Shown here in pieces: positions 44,875-56,399 of a stretch of DNA of 64,000 nucleotides (the stretch's first letter is position 1; every line of letters begins with the position of its first letter). Under the pieces are notes generated by a model that saw nothing but the letters and a program-made list of their open reading frames with translations, was not told the DNA's origin and did not search any database. The translations under genes were made by a program, and so were the position numbers. Origin of the DNA: Corinectria fuckeliana (lineage: Eukaryota > Ascomycota > Sordariomycetes > Hypocreales > Nectriaceae). The stretch spans positions 39,446 to 103,445 of the forward strand of contig WPDH01000318.1 in assembly GCA_019137255.1 (NCBI GenBank). The letters are read 5' to 3'.

Positions 44875-45985
44875 ATGCAGTCCGGCATATCGGGTACGAT
44901 ACACTTAGGCTCGGGCTTCTCGGGGATGCGGCAGCTAACGGAGAGCAGCTTCCCAGGAGCTCCAAGCTCAATTCAACTCGCTGCTGGCCTCGAGTGACAG
45001 CTTTGGAATCCTTGCCACCATCGAAAAGGAGTCTCTTGTGCCCATTGCCACGCTCCCCGTTTCGTCTTCGTCCTTCAACGACAACCTTGCGAGCCTCCAG
45101 CCTCACATCAAGCCCAATGTCGCCCTCTACATCATCCTCCGCCGGTACGACTCGGCCCCTCGCTTCCTAGCCGTCACCTACGTTCCCGACGAAGCGCCTG
45201 TCCGCCAGAAGATGCTGTTCGCCGCAACCCGTCTCACGCTCGTTAGAGAGCTTGGCTCTGAACATTTCCGCGAGACCGTCTTCCTGACGATGGCCAACGA
45301 GTTGACTCCCAAGGGCTTCGAGAAACACGACGCGCATAACAAGCTTGATGCGCCTCTGACCGAGGAGGAGCAGGCCCTCGGCGAGGTGAAGAGGGCCGAG
45401 CAAGAGGCTGGCTCGGGTACGGGAACGAGAGAGATACACCTCAGCAAGAGTCTGGCAATGCCGGTGGGAGAGCAGGCCATTGCTGCTATGAAGGAGGTCG
45501 GGCAGGACGGTGGACGCGTCGTCACGATGCTGGTGGGTCATATCGAGCACTCCGTTCGTCTCCGAATTTGTGGCTAACGACACATCTAGAGAATTAACCC
45601 GGAGACGGAGGCGGTAGAGCTGGTTCCCGACTCGCCGACGCCAAGCAGCATCGGAGAGCTGTCGCAAGTCATTTCAACGACAGAACCCCGCTTCACCTTG
45701 TACCGTTTCACCCATACGCACAACGGCGCTGAGGAGAGCCCTGTCCTTTTCTTCTACACCTGCCCCGTTACACCTGGAAGCAAGGCAATCAAGTACAGGA
45801 TGATGTACCCGCTGATGAAGCGCGCGGTCCTGGACATTGCCGACAAGGAAGCCGGCCTGAAGATTGAGAAGCGATTTGAGGTGGAGGACCCGAGCGAGAT
45901 CACCGAGCAGACGGTCCTGGAGGACCTGCATCCTAAGGTGACAGCCAGACAGGGCTTCAGCCGGCCGAAGCGACCCGGTCGATGA
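44875..45985 (+). CDS. twf1: Twinfilin (two ADF-H domain actin-binding protein)
   Basis: Three exons, 44875-44893 (19 nt), 44949-45532 and 45590-45985, give 332 aa, the normal fungal length. The very short first exon encodes MQSGIS and joins to ASQELQAQFNSLL, the expected start of this family. The first ADF-homology domain runs over residues ~5-140 (IILRRYDSAPRFLAVTYVPD ... KMLFAATRLTLVRELG ... LTPKGFEKHD) and the second from ~180 to 315 (LYRFTHTHNGAEESPVLFFYTCP ... KYRMMYPLMKRAVLDIA). The C-terminal tail has FSRPKRPGR, a basic end like those that bind capping protein. Function: binds actin monomers and slows filament assembly at cortical actin. Confidence 0.93.
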
Positions 45986-46480
45986 ACGGAGACGAGGCCT
46001 AATGACGGATAAAACCCTACACTCGGACTCACCCTATAGGTATTCGTATATACAGAAATACATGGAGGTCCAGGCACAGACATGGATCCTGGTTCACAAT
46101 CTGAGAAGAACAGAGCTGATCTTCGAGCGTCGAATGCAAGAAATTCGATTGCCCTAGCTACAATATGCTGGTATTTTGTCCAAGATGCATGCGAAAATAG
46201 AACCCAAGCCGCCCCCCACTCATGCATGGTATCCCATTCTAACCCAATCTCCAACATTGCCCTGAGCCGTCGTTCACGGCAATTCGTCCCCTACATACGC
46301 CCAGACAGGTTACCCCCCCGAAGAGCTCGTACACGTTGGATCTAAAGCGCCGATCCCACCTCTTTCTTTACTAGTTTCGTAAGTAAACGCTCGAATTGGA
46401 AATGCAAACGACCTGAGATGCCGCTTCTCCCTCTTATCCTTATTTTTCTTTACGAAGGTCTTCCGCACGCTTTGCTCGTT
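45986..46480. other. Intergenic between convergent genes
   Basis: 3' flanks of twinfilin (plus) and the succinate/fumarate carrier (minus). No feature seen. Confidence 0.5.
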
Positions 46481-47705
46481 CTACTCCTCAAACTTGTTCG
46501 CGGTCAAAGAGAAGTTGCTCTTTTCTAGCTTCTCCTTGAGGAACTCGTAAACGGTGAAGGTAACGGCCTGGCCGGGGGCGACACGCATGATACGCGGGGT
46601 GATGCCCTTGTAGAAGGCGTGGAATCCTTCTTGCCTGTGGGAGGAGAAGGTGAGTCAGTATGGAAGAAGACGGATCGGGAAATAACACTAACTTGAACAT
46701 GTCGGCGGCGATTCGGGTGATGCGAGTCCAGGCGCTGGTACCGAACTCGGCGGGCGTCTTTTGTAGGCGGGTCTTGATGGTATCGATGGGGGCGTTGCTC
46801 AGGGGGCCCATGGCACCGCTGACGAGACCGATGAGGGTGGTTTGCCAGCTGGGCAGGTTGGCGTTCTCGTACTGGGGCTGCCACACCTTGAGCCACTCCT
46901 TGAAGTAGCTGTAGGCGGTGAAGTTGACGGCCTGGTTGGAGCCCTGGCGCAGGGCCGTCAAGCTGACGCCGCGGTACAGGGCGCCGAAGCCCTCCTCCTT
47001 GACGACCGTGTACAGGGCGTGGGCGGCGTTGCGGTACTTGGGGATGTCGAGCGGGTCGGCCATGGAGTGGTGCTGAGCCTGCAGGCGGATCTTGATGACC
47101 TCCATCGGGGTGACGACGGCGACGGCCTCGGTGACGCCGGCGGCCAGGCCGGCGAAGAAGGTGGCCTGGCCGGACACGGCGCCGGTGGTCTTGTTGGCGA
47201 GCAGCTGCTTGTACCACTCGAACGAGGAGAAGCGGATGGCCATCTTGGGCACGATGCCCGTCAGCACGGCGCCGAGGCCCTTGTACAGGCCCAGCGCCGT
47301 CTCCTTGCGGACGATCTCGGCGCCCGTCTTGATGAAGCCGCGCTTGGGGGCGCCGGGCTGGCGCGCACGCCTAGACAGCTGCATGCGGACCTTGATTGTG
47401 TCTTTTCCAAGGCAAAGGCCGCGTCAGTTCGAGGCCACGCGCGCACGGGGAGAGCGGGCAGGGCTTACCGAGAGGATGGCACGCGAGGGCCTCCATCATA
47501 CCAGCACCGCCTCCGGCTGTGAAGAAGCAACTGTCAGCTCGCTGCGCAATATTGAAACCTATGAGACCATCCGAGTCGCGATGCGCAACATGACGCTCTC
47601 GGACCCCCGGAGGGGTCAATTGGGGCGAGTTTAGTCCGGGAACCTACCGATGAGGTTGGTGGCCACAGAGGGCGGCTGCTTCTTCCCGTCGCCGTTCCGA
47701 GACAT
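46481..47705 (-). CDS. sfc1: Mitochondrial succinate/fumarate carrier (Sfc1/AcuL-like)
   Basis: Four exons, 47705-47648, 47516-47469, 47401-46693 and 46634-46481, give 322 aa. Three carrier repeats are present with the signature Pro-x-[Asp/Glu]-x-x-[Lys/Arg]: HPLDTIKVRMQ (built across an intron), TPMEVIKIRLQ and APIDTIKTRLQ, each with two membrane helices. The ending KQEGFHAFYKGITPRIMRVAPGQAVTF is typical of the Sfc1/Acr1 group, which exchanges cytosolic succinate for mitochondrial fumarate and is needed for growth on acetate or ethanol. Inner mitochondrial membrane. The stop in the last exon is at 46481-46483; the frame through the last intron runs on without splicing but loses the conserved C-terminus, so the intron is real. 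Confidence 0.93.
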
Positions 47706-50612
47706 GACGACCCAATTCCTGGCTTTGTGTATGTGTTTTGTGTATTTCGTCCCTCAAGCTCGGCGGAGCTTTAGCCGACTTTTCTCTGTCTTTCCTTCAC
47801 AATGCGACCCAAGACGTGGACTGGCTTCGTAGGTTTACGCGGTAGATGGACCGAGGTTCGGAGGGCTTCGGAGATGGAGAGATGTTTTGCGTGGGGGTGA
47901 AACAGCCAGGGTGAGCTACGAGAAAACAATTCACACCTCGGGAGGGGAGGAAAGGGAAGAGGGGAGAGAGGTCAGAAAAGAGCAGGAACAATAAGAGAGC
48001 AGGAGGGAGGGAAGGTCGAGGAGCGAGCGGGTGGGTTTATTAAGAGGAAGAGGAAGAGGCAGAGTGAGCGCGGACGGAGACCGAGAAGGAGGGCTTCCAC
48101 CGGCCGAGCTGGGGCGCGTAGTAGCCGTGAGCCGTTCCCGTTTCGACATACGAAGTGCCCACGCCCCCGACTCGGTTTCTGGACACTTTCGGCATCTTGT
48201 TTAGCTCGCTCGGGATTTGATCCACCGCAGCCGCAAAGCATAAGCTTGGCCGTTCGGGAAGTCAAAGTGCGCGCGCGCGTGCAAGTCACAAGGTTGGAGT
48301 AAGGGAGGCAGGGAGGGGTGGGTATGCGGAGAGGGAGTATTACCCCGAATCCATGGAGAATTCGAGTCTAGAACATTTGATAATCCTCCAGACCTCGGGA
48401 CAGCCAAGAAGACGGGATGGGGGGATAGGCTCTCCTTCTGTCTGGGCTGGCGTGAAAGCTGGGGGCGGACGGCGGACTGGCACATGTCATGCCGTGCTCA
48501 CGTATGCCCATCCATCACCATTGCTTGCCCCTCCGCGTTTTTGGTCCATACAGTGCAAGCCATGGCATCGTGAGGCGCTTCACTTGGCCCCCTTGTGTCC
48601 ATCTACCTACATAGGCCTCCATCTTTCTCGTCCCCACTTTGCACCGGGCAGGCGGAGGAACCGGGGGGGGACACCAAAGAATGGGGTGGCCGCGGGCGTC
48701 TATCCATCCATGCGGCCGAGGAGAGAGAGATGGGTTTTTTTTTTGTTTCTTTTTTTTCTCCCCTTTTGTTGATACTACGCAGTAGCTCACTTGCCTGATA
48801 GGTTTATTCGTGGCTGAGATCTGAACCGTCACGATGCACGCAGTTAGATGTTCCAATCCCATTCATTCCTCGAAGCAGCTTCCATCAATCATCAATGCCG
48901 ACCAAGTGACGTAGCGTGGGAAATATTAACATTTAGCTCTTGCCGACGCACAGCCGAGCTTGTGATTTTGCGGGGTCCTCGTCCTCGTCCCGTCCCCCCC
49001 AGCTGTGGGTGCTGCCGCTTCCTTGCCTCGCTCCCAGACAGCAATGGAAGCTTTAGTTTTTTTTCTTTTCCTGATCATCCTAGGCCGGGCATAAGAATGC
49101 AGCTGGGTGGAAACGCCTTCCAAGCAGCCTCGGAGGCTTTCCGGGTCGAAAAAGACGGGCCAGGGACTGATTGTTGTTGTTGTGCACACCGGTGTCTTCA
49201 CTTATTAATTACCCCGGGGAGAGCCAAAAGGCCCCCACCCCGGATGCCCGATTCTTTTTGATACCGGGCTTTGCCGAGGTCTGTCTTGCTCTCGGAGGTG
49301 CTTCACCGGCGCACCCACCACCCTCCCTCTCCATGGGAACTACCGAACGACCTCTCCCGCCAGGAACCAGCACACGCAACGCAGCACAAGGCCTCAGATG
49401 GTTCGTTCCGAGCATGGAATCTAAAGATCCTGCTAGTTTCCGTCATGTGCCCTACAGTGTGGTGTGGCACCTTGTGGTGCGCATCTTGAAATGAACCATG
49501 TGATTGGATTCCCTCGCAGATAAAAACCAGAACAGCCTCGCAATGTCGTCCATAAATAAACACAGAACCTATTCGTAGATTATTTACCTACATAGTACAC
49601 AATGGCCCAACCCGCCTCCCTCTCCGTCCTGATCCATTTATCCTTTCCGACCATCCATCCACCTTTCCGTCCATCCATTCATCCAACCCGCCGATCTTCC
49701 CCCCCGGCGCTCGGAGGCTCGGAGACTGCCCAGCGGAGACCGACACCGCCGACAAGAACTTCAACTTCGTCCCGCGCCCCATCTCCAGCCCTGTCAGCCG
49801 GGACCCGCCCCCGCGGAGCCGCAGCCGGAGCCAACTCCCATTGCGCGGAATCGATTGGGACGCTTCGCAACTCGCTTTCCGCAACCTTGGCAAGCTGCGG
49901 GTGCGGGTGCGGCTACAGACGTAGGAACCCGTCCGCTACGGAATACATTATGCTGCGTATACCCAACTCACCTTGCTACAATTCATGCATATACACCCTT
50001 CTCTCCAAGCCGTCGGTTGCCCCTTGCAATTCATTCATCTCCATCACGATCTAGCTGACACATGCCAAATATGTGGCTTCTCCTATGATTATTTTTGGCA
50101 TTGCTCATTTTCTTCTATCTTGACGTCGCAGGGTACATTTTCCCAAGGGCTTCACGCCCACGCCTCCAACATATCCAAATAATGCATCGTGAAATCATCC
50201 GCCCCCAAACTCCCCCAAACCTCGCTCCTTAATCATCCGAGTCTTTGGTCCTTGCCTCGGTGCCTTTTTCCAGAGCTACTTTCCTATCCCAGTCCTATCT
50301 CGTTCCCGAGAATATCACCATGAGAAAGAAAACCATTCCAATGCTTGTCCTAGCCCCATGCCCATATTGAGAAAGCATAATTCAAGCAATCCGCTTTTGA
50401 ACAAGACTCCAAAGCTCCACAGTATCATAATAAGAGCAACATGTCGAAAAGAAAAACAAAAGCCAACGGTAGGTGCTTGGCGAGTGTGTCCATACCGCTT
50501 GATATCCTTGATATCATGAGAAATGCCTCCAGCAACATGGAACAGTGCAGGTCGTTTGGGACGCCAGCTGTTGTCCGTGTTTGGCACAGGGTCTCGTATG
50601 GTGCCCGAACTC
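47706..50612. other. 2.9-kb intergenic region with low-complexity runs
   Basis: Upstream of the carrier gene (minus) and 3' of sconB. The sequence is full of homopolymer and short tandem runs: T runs near 48735, C/T runs, CCATCCATCC near 49665 and CTCGTCCTCGTCC near 48978. Long frames such as 48353-48772 and 49602-50054 are low-complexity, Pro/Arg/Ser-rich, overlap frames on the other strand and lack domains, so I do not call them genes. Confidence 0.45.
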
Positions 50613-52970
50613 TCACGAGGGAGTTCCTCGTGATTCCACCCGCTCGCCCTCGAAGCTGTACAGTCGAACCTCGCCGTCCTCACTACCGCTCGCCATACGG
50701 CTATCACTTAGCCCGACGCATGTGACGGGACCTGCATGGCCAGTAAAGCTACGCTCGCACTTGCCCGACCGCGGCTCCCAGATCTTGGTCATCGAGTCGT
50801 TAGCTCCGGTCACCACTCGCAGGGTGTCGCCGACCAGGCCCCAAATGCCCTCCACGTGACCGAACATGCTGCGGATGCATTTGCCCGTGGCGGTGTCCCA
50901 GAGCCGAACCGTGTTGTCGAGCCCGCCCGTAAGCATGTACCGCGGGGGTAGGGGCCGGGACGGGTCTGATGTGAAGCCTGACCCATAGGCCGCCCGATCA
51001 TCAGCCATTTGCTCCGGTGCCACTGGCGTTGCGCTGCGACCGCTCGACACCGATACCGTGTCCGAGTTGTCCGTGTGTGGCGACGGCACCTCGTCCGGCT
51101 CAAAGTCCGCTGGCATGAGGAGCACCTGTTGCACTTGGCCCACATGCCCGAGGAAGGTCTTGATACATTGCTTCGAGTCCAGGTCCCAAAGCTTGACCGA
51201 CAGGTCATCAGATGCCGAGAACACCACCCGTGACGGTGAGTCGATGCGCACGTGGTTGACCCAGTCGGTGTGACCTCGGAGGCAGAACGTCTGCTTCGTG
51301 TCGAAGCTGAAGATCTTGACCGTCTTGTCAATTGAACCAGACGCCAATGTGCACCCGTCAAAATGGACTGAAAGCACGCCCTCGGTATGGCACTGGAGCG
51401 TGCTCAAGCACTCCCCGGTCTGCCAGTTCCAAATTTTGATTGTCCTGTCGAAGCTGCCGCTGATCAATTTGGTGTCGTCGAATTGAAGGCAACGCACAGC
51501 GGACGTGTGGCCACGCAGCGTGCGCATCACTTCGCCCGTCTCAATGTTCCAAATCTTGATGGTCGTGTCATACGAGCCCGTTGCCAGAATGTTATCGTCG
51601 AATTGCAAGCAGGTGACGCCATTCTCGTGACCCTTGAACGTCTTGATGGAGCACCGACCAGTCTTCCAGTTGTACCCCACCTTGAACCGATCCCTGTAGA
51701 CATCCTTCCATGGACGGAATTTACGCTCCTGGTCCAGCTGCTGTCGCGAACTGGAAACTCCGTTGACACGTTGCCGCTTTTGGGGTCGATCTTGATCGTT
51801 GTCGTCGTGCGCGTGTCGCTTCTGGACTCCGCATCCGGATTCCGTGGTTTCGTCGTCTAATTCGACCACAGTGGCAGAAGGATGGTCTCGTTGGTGGCCT
51901 TGCTGATGACGGTTCCAGGCCATCAACTTCTTTCTTTCGAGAAGGGGCAGCCCCCAGCCACACTTGGTGCACTTGCGATCAATGTGCTGTTCACACATGC
52001 GGTGCCACACAACATCGTCGTCGGCGAGACTTCGCCATCGTCGGCTGACCTGAGCGGCCTTGCAGAGGGATACGGTGTCGAGTGAGCAGAGGATTTTGTA
52101 TGACAGTTCGTTGGGGAGAGCGGCGAGAAAATCGATTTTAAGCTGCTCCTGGACCTCGCGGGAGACGGTGGAGAGTTGGGGGAAGCAGCACTGGGTGATG
52201 ATGCCCTGTAGCATCAATTCGCGATGCTTCGACGGGGCGGCGGAGAAGAGTGACCACACGTGGGTGATGGCCTCTTGGTCGGCTGTCGATAAGCTGTTGA
52301 GTTCCTAGAAGGGGTTGTGTTAATACGTGACAGGACGAGGCGAGAGGAGGCGGCAGACGGCGGCGGATGGCGGTGTCCAAGGCTGGAAACATGACAAGGG
52401 GCAAGAAGCACTTACACTCTGGATGAATCCCATTTTAGTCTCATCGGCGGCGCGGCGACACTTGGAGTCGGGGCGATGACGGTAGCAGAATTTGCTGTTG
52501 GGATCCTTCTTACGGACGGTCGGCGCCGAGTTGAACGAGTTGGAGGGGGTGCCGACGAGCTGCCTGCCCTTGCCGATTGGGGCGTAGAGGCCGGGAATGT
52601 GTTCTTTGAGGAAGGGGCTGACCGTCTTGCCGACGAGTGCGGAGGACATCTTGACGAGTCGGGGGTTGATTTCCTCGTCAGAACGGGTTCTGTCGCAGTT
52701 GTCCTTGGAAGGCTGTTGCTGGTGGTGCTGTTGCTCGAGGCTGGCTTTGGACAACCTCATGGACGGTGAAGGGTCGGCCTGGCCGCTGCCAACAGAAGGG
52801 ACGAAGGCGGGAGAAGATGAAATCGAATTCGAGGTCAGGAACGAGGTGGAATCATGGCGGTGTATAGAAGCGGTGGTGGATGCTTTCGAGACAGTGTCGG
52901 AGACGGAGGATGCGGAAATGGAGGATTCGGAGGAGAGCCGATGGCCGTTGACGAGCATATGGCGGTCCAT
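50613..52970 (-). CDS. sconB: F-box/WD40 protein, SCF ubiquitin ligase subunit (sconB/Met30)
   Basis: Two exons, 52970-52416 and 52304-50613, give 748 aa. Residues 1-185 are Ser-rich with [24 protein letters not shown] at the end, a segment conserved in Met30/scon-2 proteins and followed after the intron by [23 protein letters not shown]. The F-box lies at ~244-290 ([28 protein letters not shown]). Seven WD40 repeats follow from about residue 400, starting [19 protein letters not shown] and ending [30 protein letters not shown]. The protein is the substrate receptor of an SCF ligase that turns down the sulfur-control activator (Met4/CYS3/MetR) when sulfur is plentiful. Between repeats 5 and 6 is a disordered Ser/Pro/Asp insertion. 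The frame is open upstream to 53438, but the first good Met is at 52970. Confidence 0.95.
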
Positions 52971-55900
52971 TGCGCCGCAACCAAGGTTTCGGGGAGAAGA
53001 GTTGCGCGATGGAAGGGCCAGATATCGTAACTGGCAGGTCCAATCTGGGGAAGAGTGACTCGACACACCCCCCAACGACTCTGGCACGGTACAGTGGTAC
53101 AGTCGGGACTCTGGGGGCGGATCTGAGGCAACGCCGTCCTGCGATGGCGTGCTGGGCTTGCGAGCGCGCGCACCAGGCTGGTCCACCCAAAAGTTTGCGC
53201 CTAAACCCCAGTCACAAACCCGGTCACCAGCGTCAGCCCTCTGTGAGACGGTCGGTCGGCCGCTTCTGGGCGACACTAGGGCCTCAAGGTCCCCTGCAAC
53301 TGGCTGGAGCGTGTCGGACGGCGTGAGGCCAGGTTTCGCGTGCGTGTATTGGGTGTTGCGTGAGAGCGAGTGACGATTGCCTGGAACGGACTTGCTGACG
53401 TGCGTGTGTAAAAGTTGAGTGTGTAGCGGTGGAGGCAAGAGAAAAGACCCTTCCCGTCGGGTCGTCGGCGGGAAGGCCTGGGGCGGGCGAGTCCCCTACC
53501 ATCCTCTGCGTCCCTGCCTATTACGACGTCGGAAACCCAAGTACATAGGTACTTACTATACTGAAGCCGATTTCTGGCGAGATGCAGGGCGGGGGAGCGA
53601 AAATAGTGGAGGGGCGGCCAGAGCGTGCCTCATGCAGCCCCAGCATTTTAACCTTACGTACGAAGTCCGAATGGGTACAAATTCCATCATCTACCTTACT
53701 GTCGCGACCTGGGACGGGACGGTATTTACCAACCAACCTACTAGTAGGCGCCTAGTAGGTATCTGCCTCTACCTACCTACTAATCTACCTACCTAAATTG
53801 GCAAACCTAGACTGTGCCTTGTTCGCCTGCCTCTTGATCGAGCAGGTGCAAAGCTATCCCTCAGGTTAGTTATCTCCAAGGGGTATCTACTACTACCTAC
53901 TAGATAGATATGTAGGTATCTAGCATGGCAACTGAAGCGACCGGGGTTTGACTCCAGGGCTGCCCGCTGCTCTGTGCTGTCGTGCTGCCCTGCTGTCCTC
54001 CCCAGTCCTGATTGATGAGCGACCGCCCGGCAACCCCCCTTCCCCCCTGGGCAGCACCCCAGAAGGGCAGAACCCCCCCGGGCGCAGCGCTCAGTCAATA
54101 AAACCCACCGACACTCACAGGATCAAGCTCGAATTTAGACCCGAAATGGCGTTATCGCTGGGGCTGCTGGCACCGATCGGGCGGAAAGGCGATAGGCTGA
54201 CGGGTAAAGCGGGCCCCGGCACGGCAGTCGGTCCACGGCTCGCGGCTCTTGAGCCTCCGGTCCCAAATACTCTTGGGATCTGATCATCTGGGATTTTTGC
54301 CACTTTGCGCTGATGTCGGTCGCAGGTCATGGGGTTTTGACAAATTCGGGCCGCGATTGTATGGCCATCATCACCAATATGAAACGCAGCCCGAGGTTGC
54401 TGCTGACGCTGGGTAGCCGCATCTAGCTCGCCGACTTTCTTTGTTTGCACGGAGCATCCAGGCGGCATGCGGCCAACTGGAGCCAACGACGGGTCTCTAG
54501 GGCGCTCTAATGCAACCGTTGCCGTATACAGTACGAAATACGTCGTGATGGCATCGATACACACGGAGTAGCATTTGTCCCTTTGGTCGCTTTGTTGGTC
54601 GCTTTGGTCCAGACCCAATCATCCCGTGTCTCTCCCGTCCTCGCGCATCTCTGGGTTTTTTTGGCTTCATGCATCTTTCTTTTTTCGCCCCTCTTTTCAC
54701 CGTGCGTTCCGCCATTTGTACCCGTTTCTATTTAGATTGCTTCCTTGCTCACTTTCCAACAGTTCTTCCCTGCCGCGACGCATTTCAACACGACAAACCG
54801 CAACTTATTGCGGCGCCATATCGATCAGCCTCGAAAGGCCTCGCCCCTTTTGCGGTCCACCTCAGGAAATTCTTGAGAGTTGAGACCCCTTGAATGACGT
54901 GATTGCTCCAGGCCGTCTGGACCGTCTTCGCCCTCGACGATATCAGACGGTTGTTGTCGGTCGTCATAACGCCATTTCCGAAACCCGACCTATTACGAAG
55001 TACCTAGGCCTACTTCGACTCCCGTCGCATCCACATCCCTTATCCCACATCCCACATCACGGCTCTCGAAACTCGAGACTCTTGGCCTACGACTCACGGC
55101 TAACTTAGACCATCAAGAGCATTCCCTAGGCCCTGTCATCATCGAACGATACGCATCATCCCCGTGACTTCGTCGCAATGCGTCCGTATTGTGACCCGTA
55201 GCCCGATCCAGTCCGCTGGGTTTCGTTTCGGGGTGACGCAGCTCATCCCGGTTGCTCACTCAGCACCTCGAGCACATCATCCTCCATGCCTTGCTTGCGC
55301 TCTAGTGGGCTGAAGGCCATCTCTGAGCACATCTACCCCGGCCATGTCATGATCGCCTAGTCAGCAATGCTCTTGAACCTTTTCCTTGATCAATCTCTCT
55401 GCGCCCGCCATCTACGATTTCATGATTTCATCACCGACCTTCGCAATCCTCCGGTATTCATGCGCAACCTCGACAGCGATCCCCTGCTTCCGATGTTTCC
55501 GGTAATAGTCAGTCACTCGGTAAACATGACGATCTGTTACGACTCCACGAGCTGCTCCGCAACCTAGGTCTGAGTCAAGAGCGGTCAGACCGAATTTCAC
55601 AAGCTTCTCCTAGCCACCTCGCTCGCTTGGCAACTTGGAAGCTTGCATCCGCCAGATATCTCAGCCATTCACCTCGCTGCAAAGCTTGCTGCAGCCCTCG
55701 CGACATCCTGTGTCGGTATGGCGGCATTGCAGGGCGAAACAAGGCTCATGTACACGCCCCTTGATGTTCGACCAGCAGAAAGCCTTCCAGATCTCAACGC
55801 CGTGTCTGATCCGGTGGTTTTTCCCTCTTAAGCGAGGGAGATACTACGTGTCTCATCTGTCGTAATTCCAAATTCGTAGATGGTACATGCAAGATGATAG

Positions 55901-56298
55901 TTAATATCAGACCTGCCCCAGCGCAGTGCACCTAGGAGGGTAGATGTAGTCATGATTGGACGTCGAGCATCGAAGACTGCAGGCTGCAGACTGCAGTGTT
56001 GGCTCTGTTTGTGGACGATGCAGCTTCTCGGCAACTCTGCAGTCGAATCACGGGGCCGCATTATCAAGTAAATTGCTCGATCATAATTCCGATCAAGATT
56101 TCGATCGCTTTCAGCATCTAGAAGTCGACATCCCCACAACATGTAGGGAGAATTCCATGCCGTAGATCAGATGCGCCAAGCATCCAGATCCAGCGAATCA
56201 GATCCCACTCCGTCCTCAAGCCATATCCGTCCTCCCCAAAGACACTTGAGGGACTTTTCCAAGGTCGCTCATCATCAAGCGGGTCCTTCTAGGACTTG
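52971..56298. other. 3.3-kb intergenic region upstream of sconB
   Basis: Holds the sconB promoter at its left edge. TACC/TAGG-rich runs at about 53530-53560 and 53755-53795 and again near 53885-53920 are short imperfect tandem repeats common in fungal non-coding DNA. No exact ten-base CYS3-type palindrome was noticed. No gene supported. Confidence 0.4.
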
Positions 56299-56399
56299 GG
56301 TAAGATGGCCGAGTTGGTTATGGCGCCAGGTTAAGGTTAACCTTGACAATCAATTTCCTGGTGGAGCAATCCTCCTGGGTTCAAGTCCCAGTCTTATCA
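56299..56399 (+). tRNA. tRNA-Leu(TAA) with 21-nt intron
   Basis: Acceptor stem GGTAAGA pairs with TCTTATC (one G-T pair), discriminator A at 56399. The D arm contains GGCCGAGTTGGTTATGG, and the anticodon TAA is at 56332-56334 between GCCAG and CTGGT stems. A 21-nt intron at 56336-56356 follows position 37 and contains GTTAACC, complementary to the anticodon region, as in nuclear tRNA introns. The long variable arm (GGAG-CAAT-CCTCC) marks a class II tRNA such as Leu, and the T arm is CTGGG-TTCAAGT-CCCAG. A T-rich run (GTTTTCTTTTTGG) follows as terminator. Confidence 0.92.

Noticed and set aside
48353..50054. Several 100-150-codon frames between the carrier gene and sconB
   Set aside because: Low-complexity Pro/Arg/Ser text arising from CT- and CCAT-rich non-coding DNA, with competing frames on both strands.
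50736..52769. Plus-strand frames opposite sconB
   Set aside because: Antisense shadows of the WD40 and Ser-rich coding sequence.
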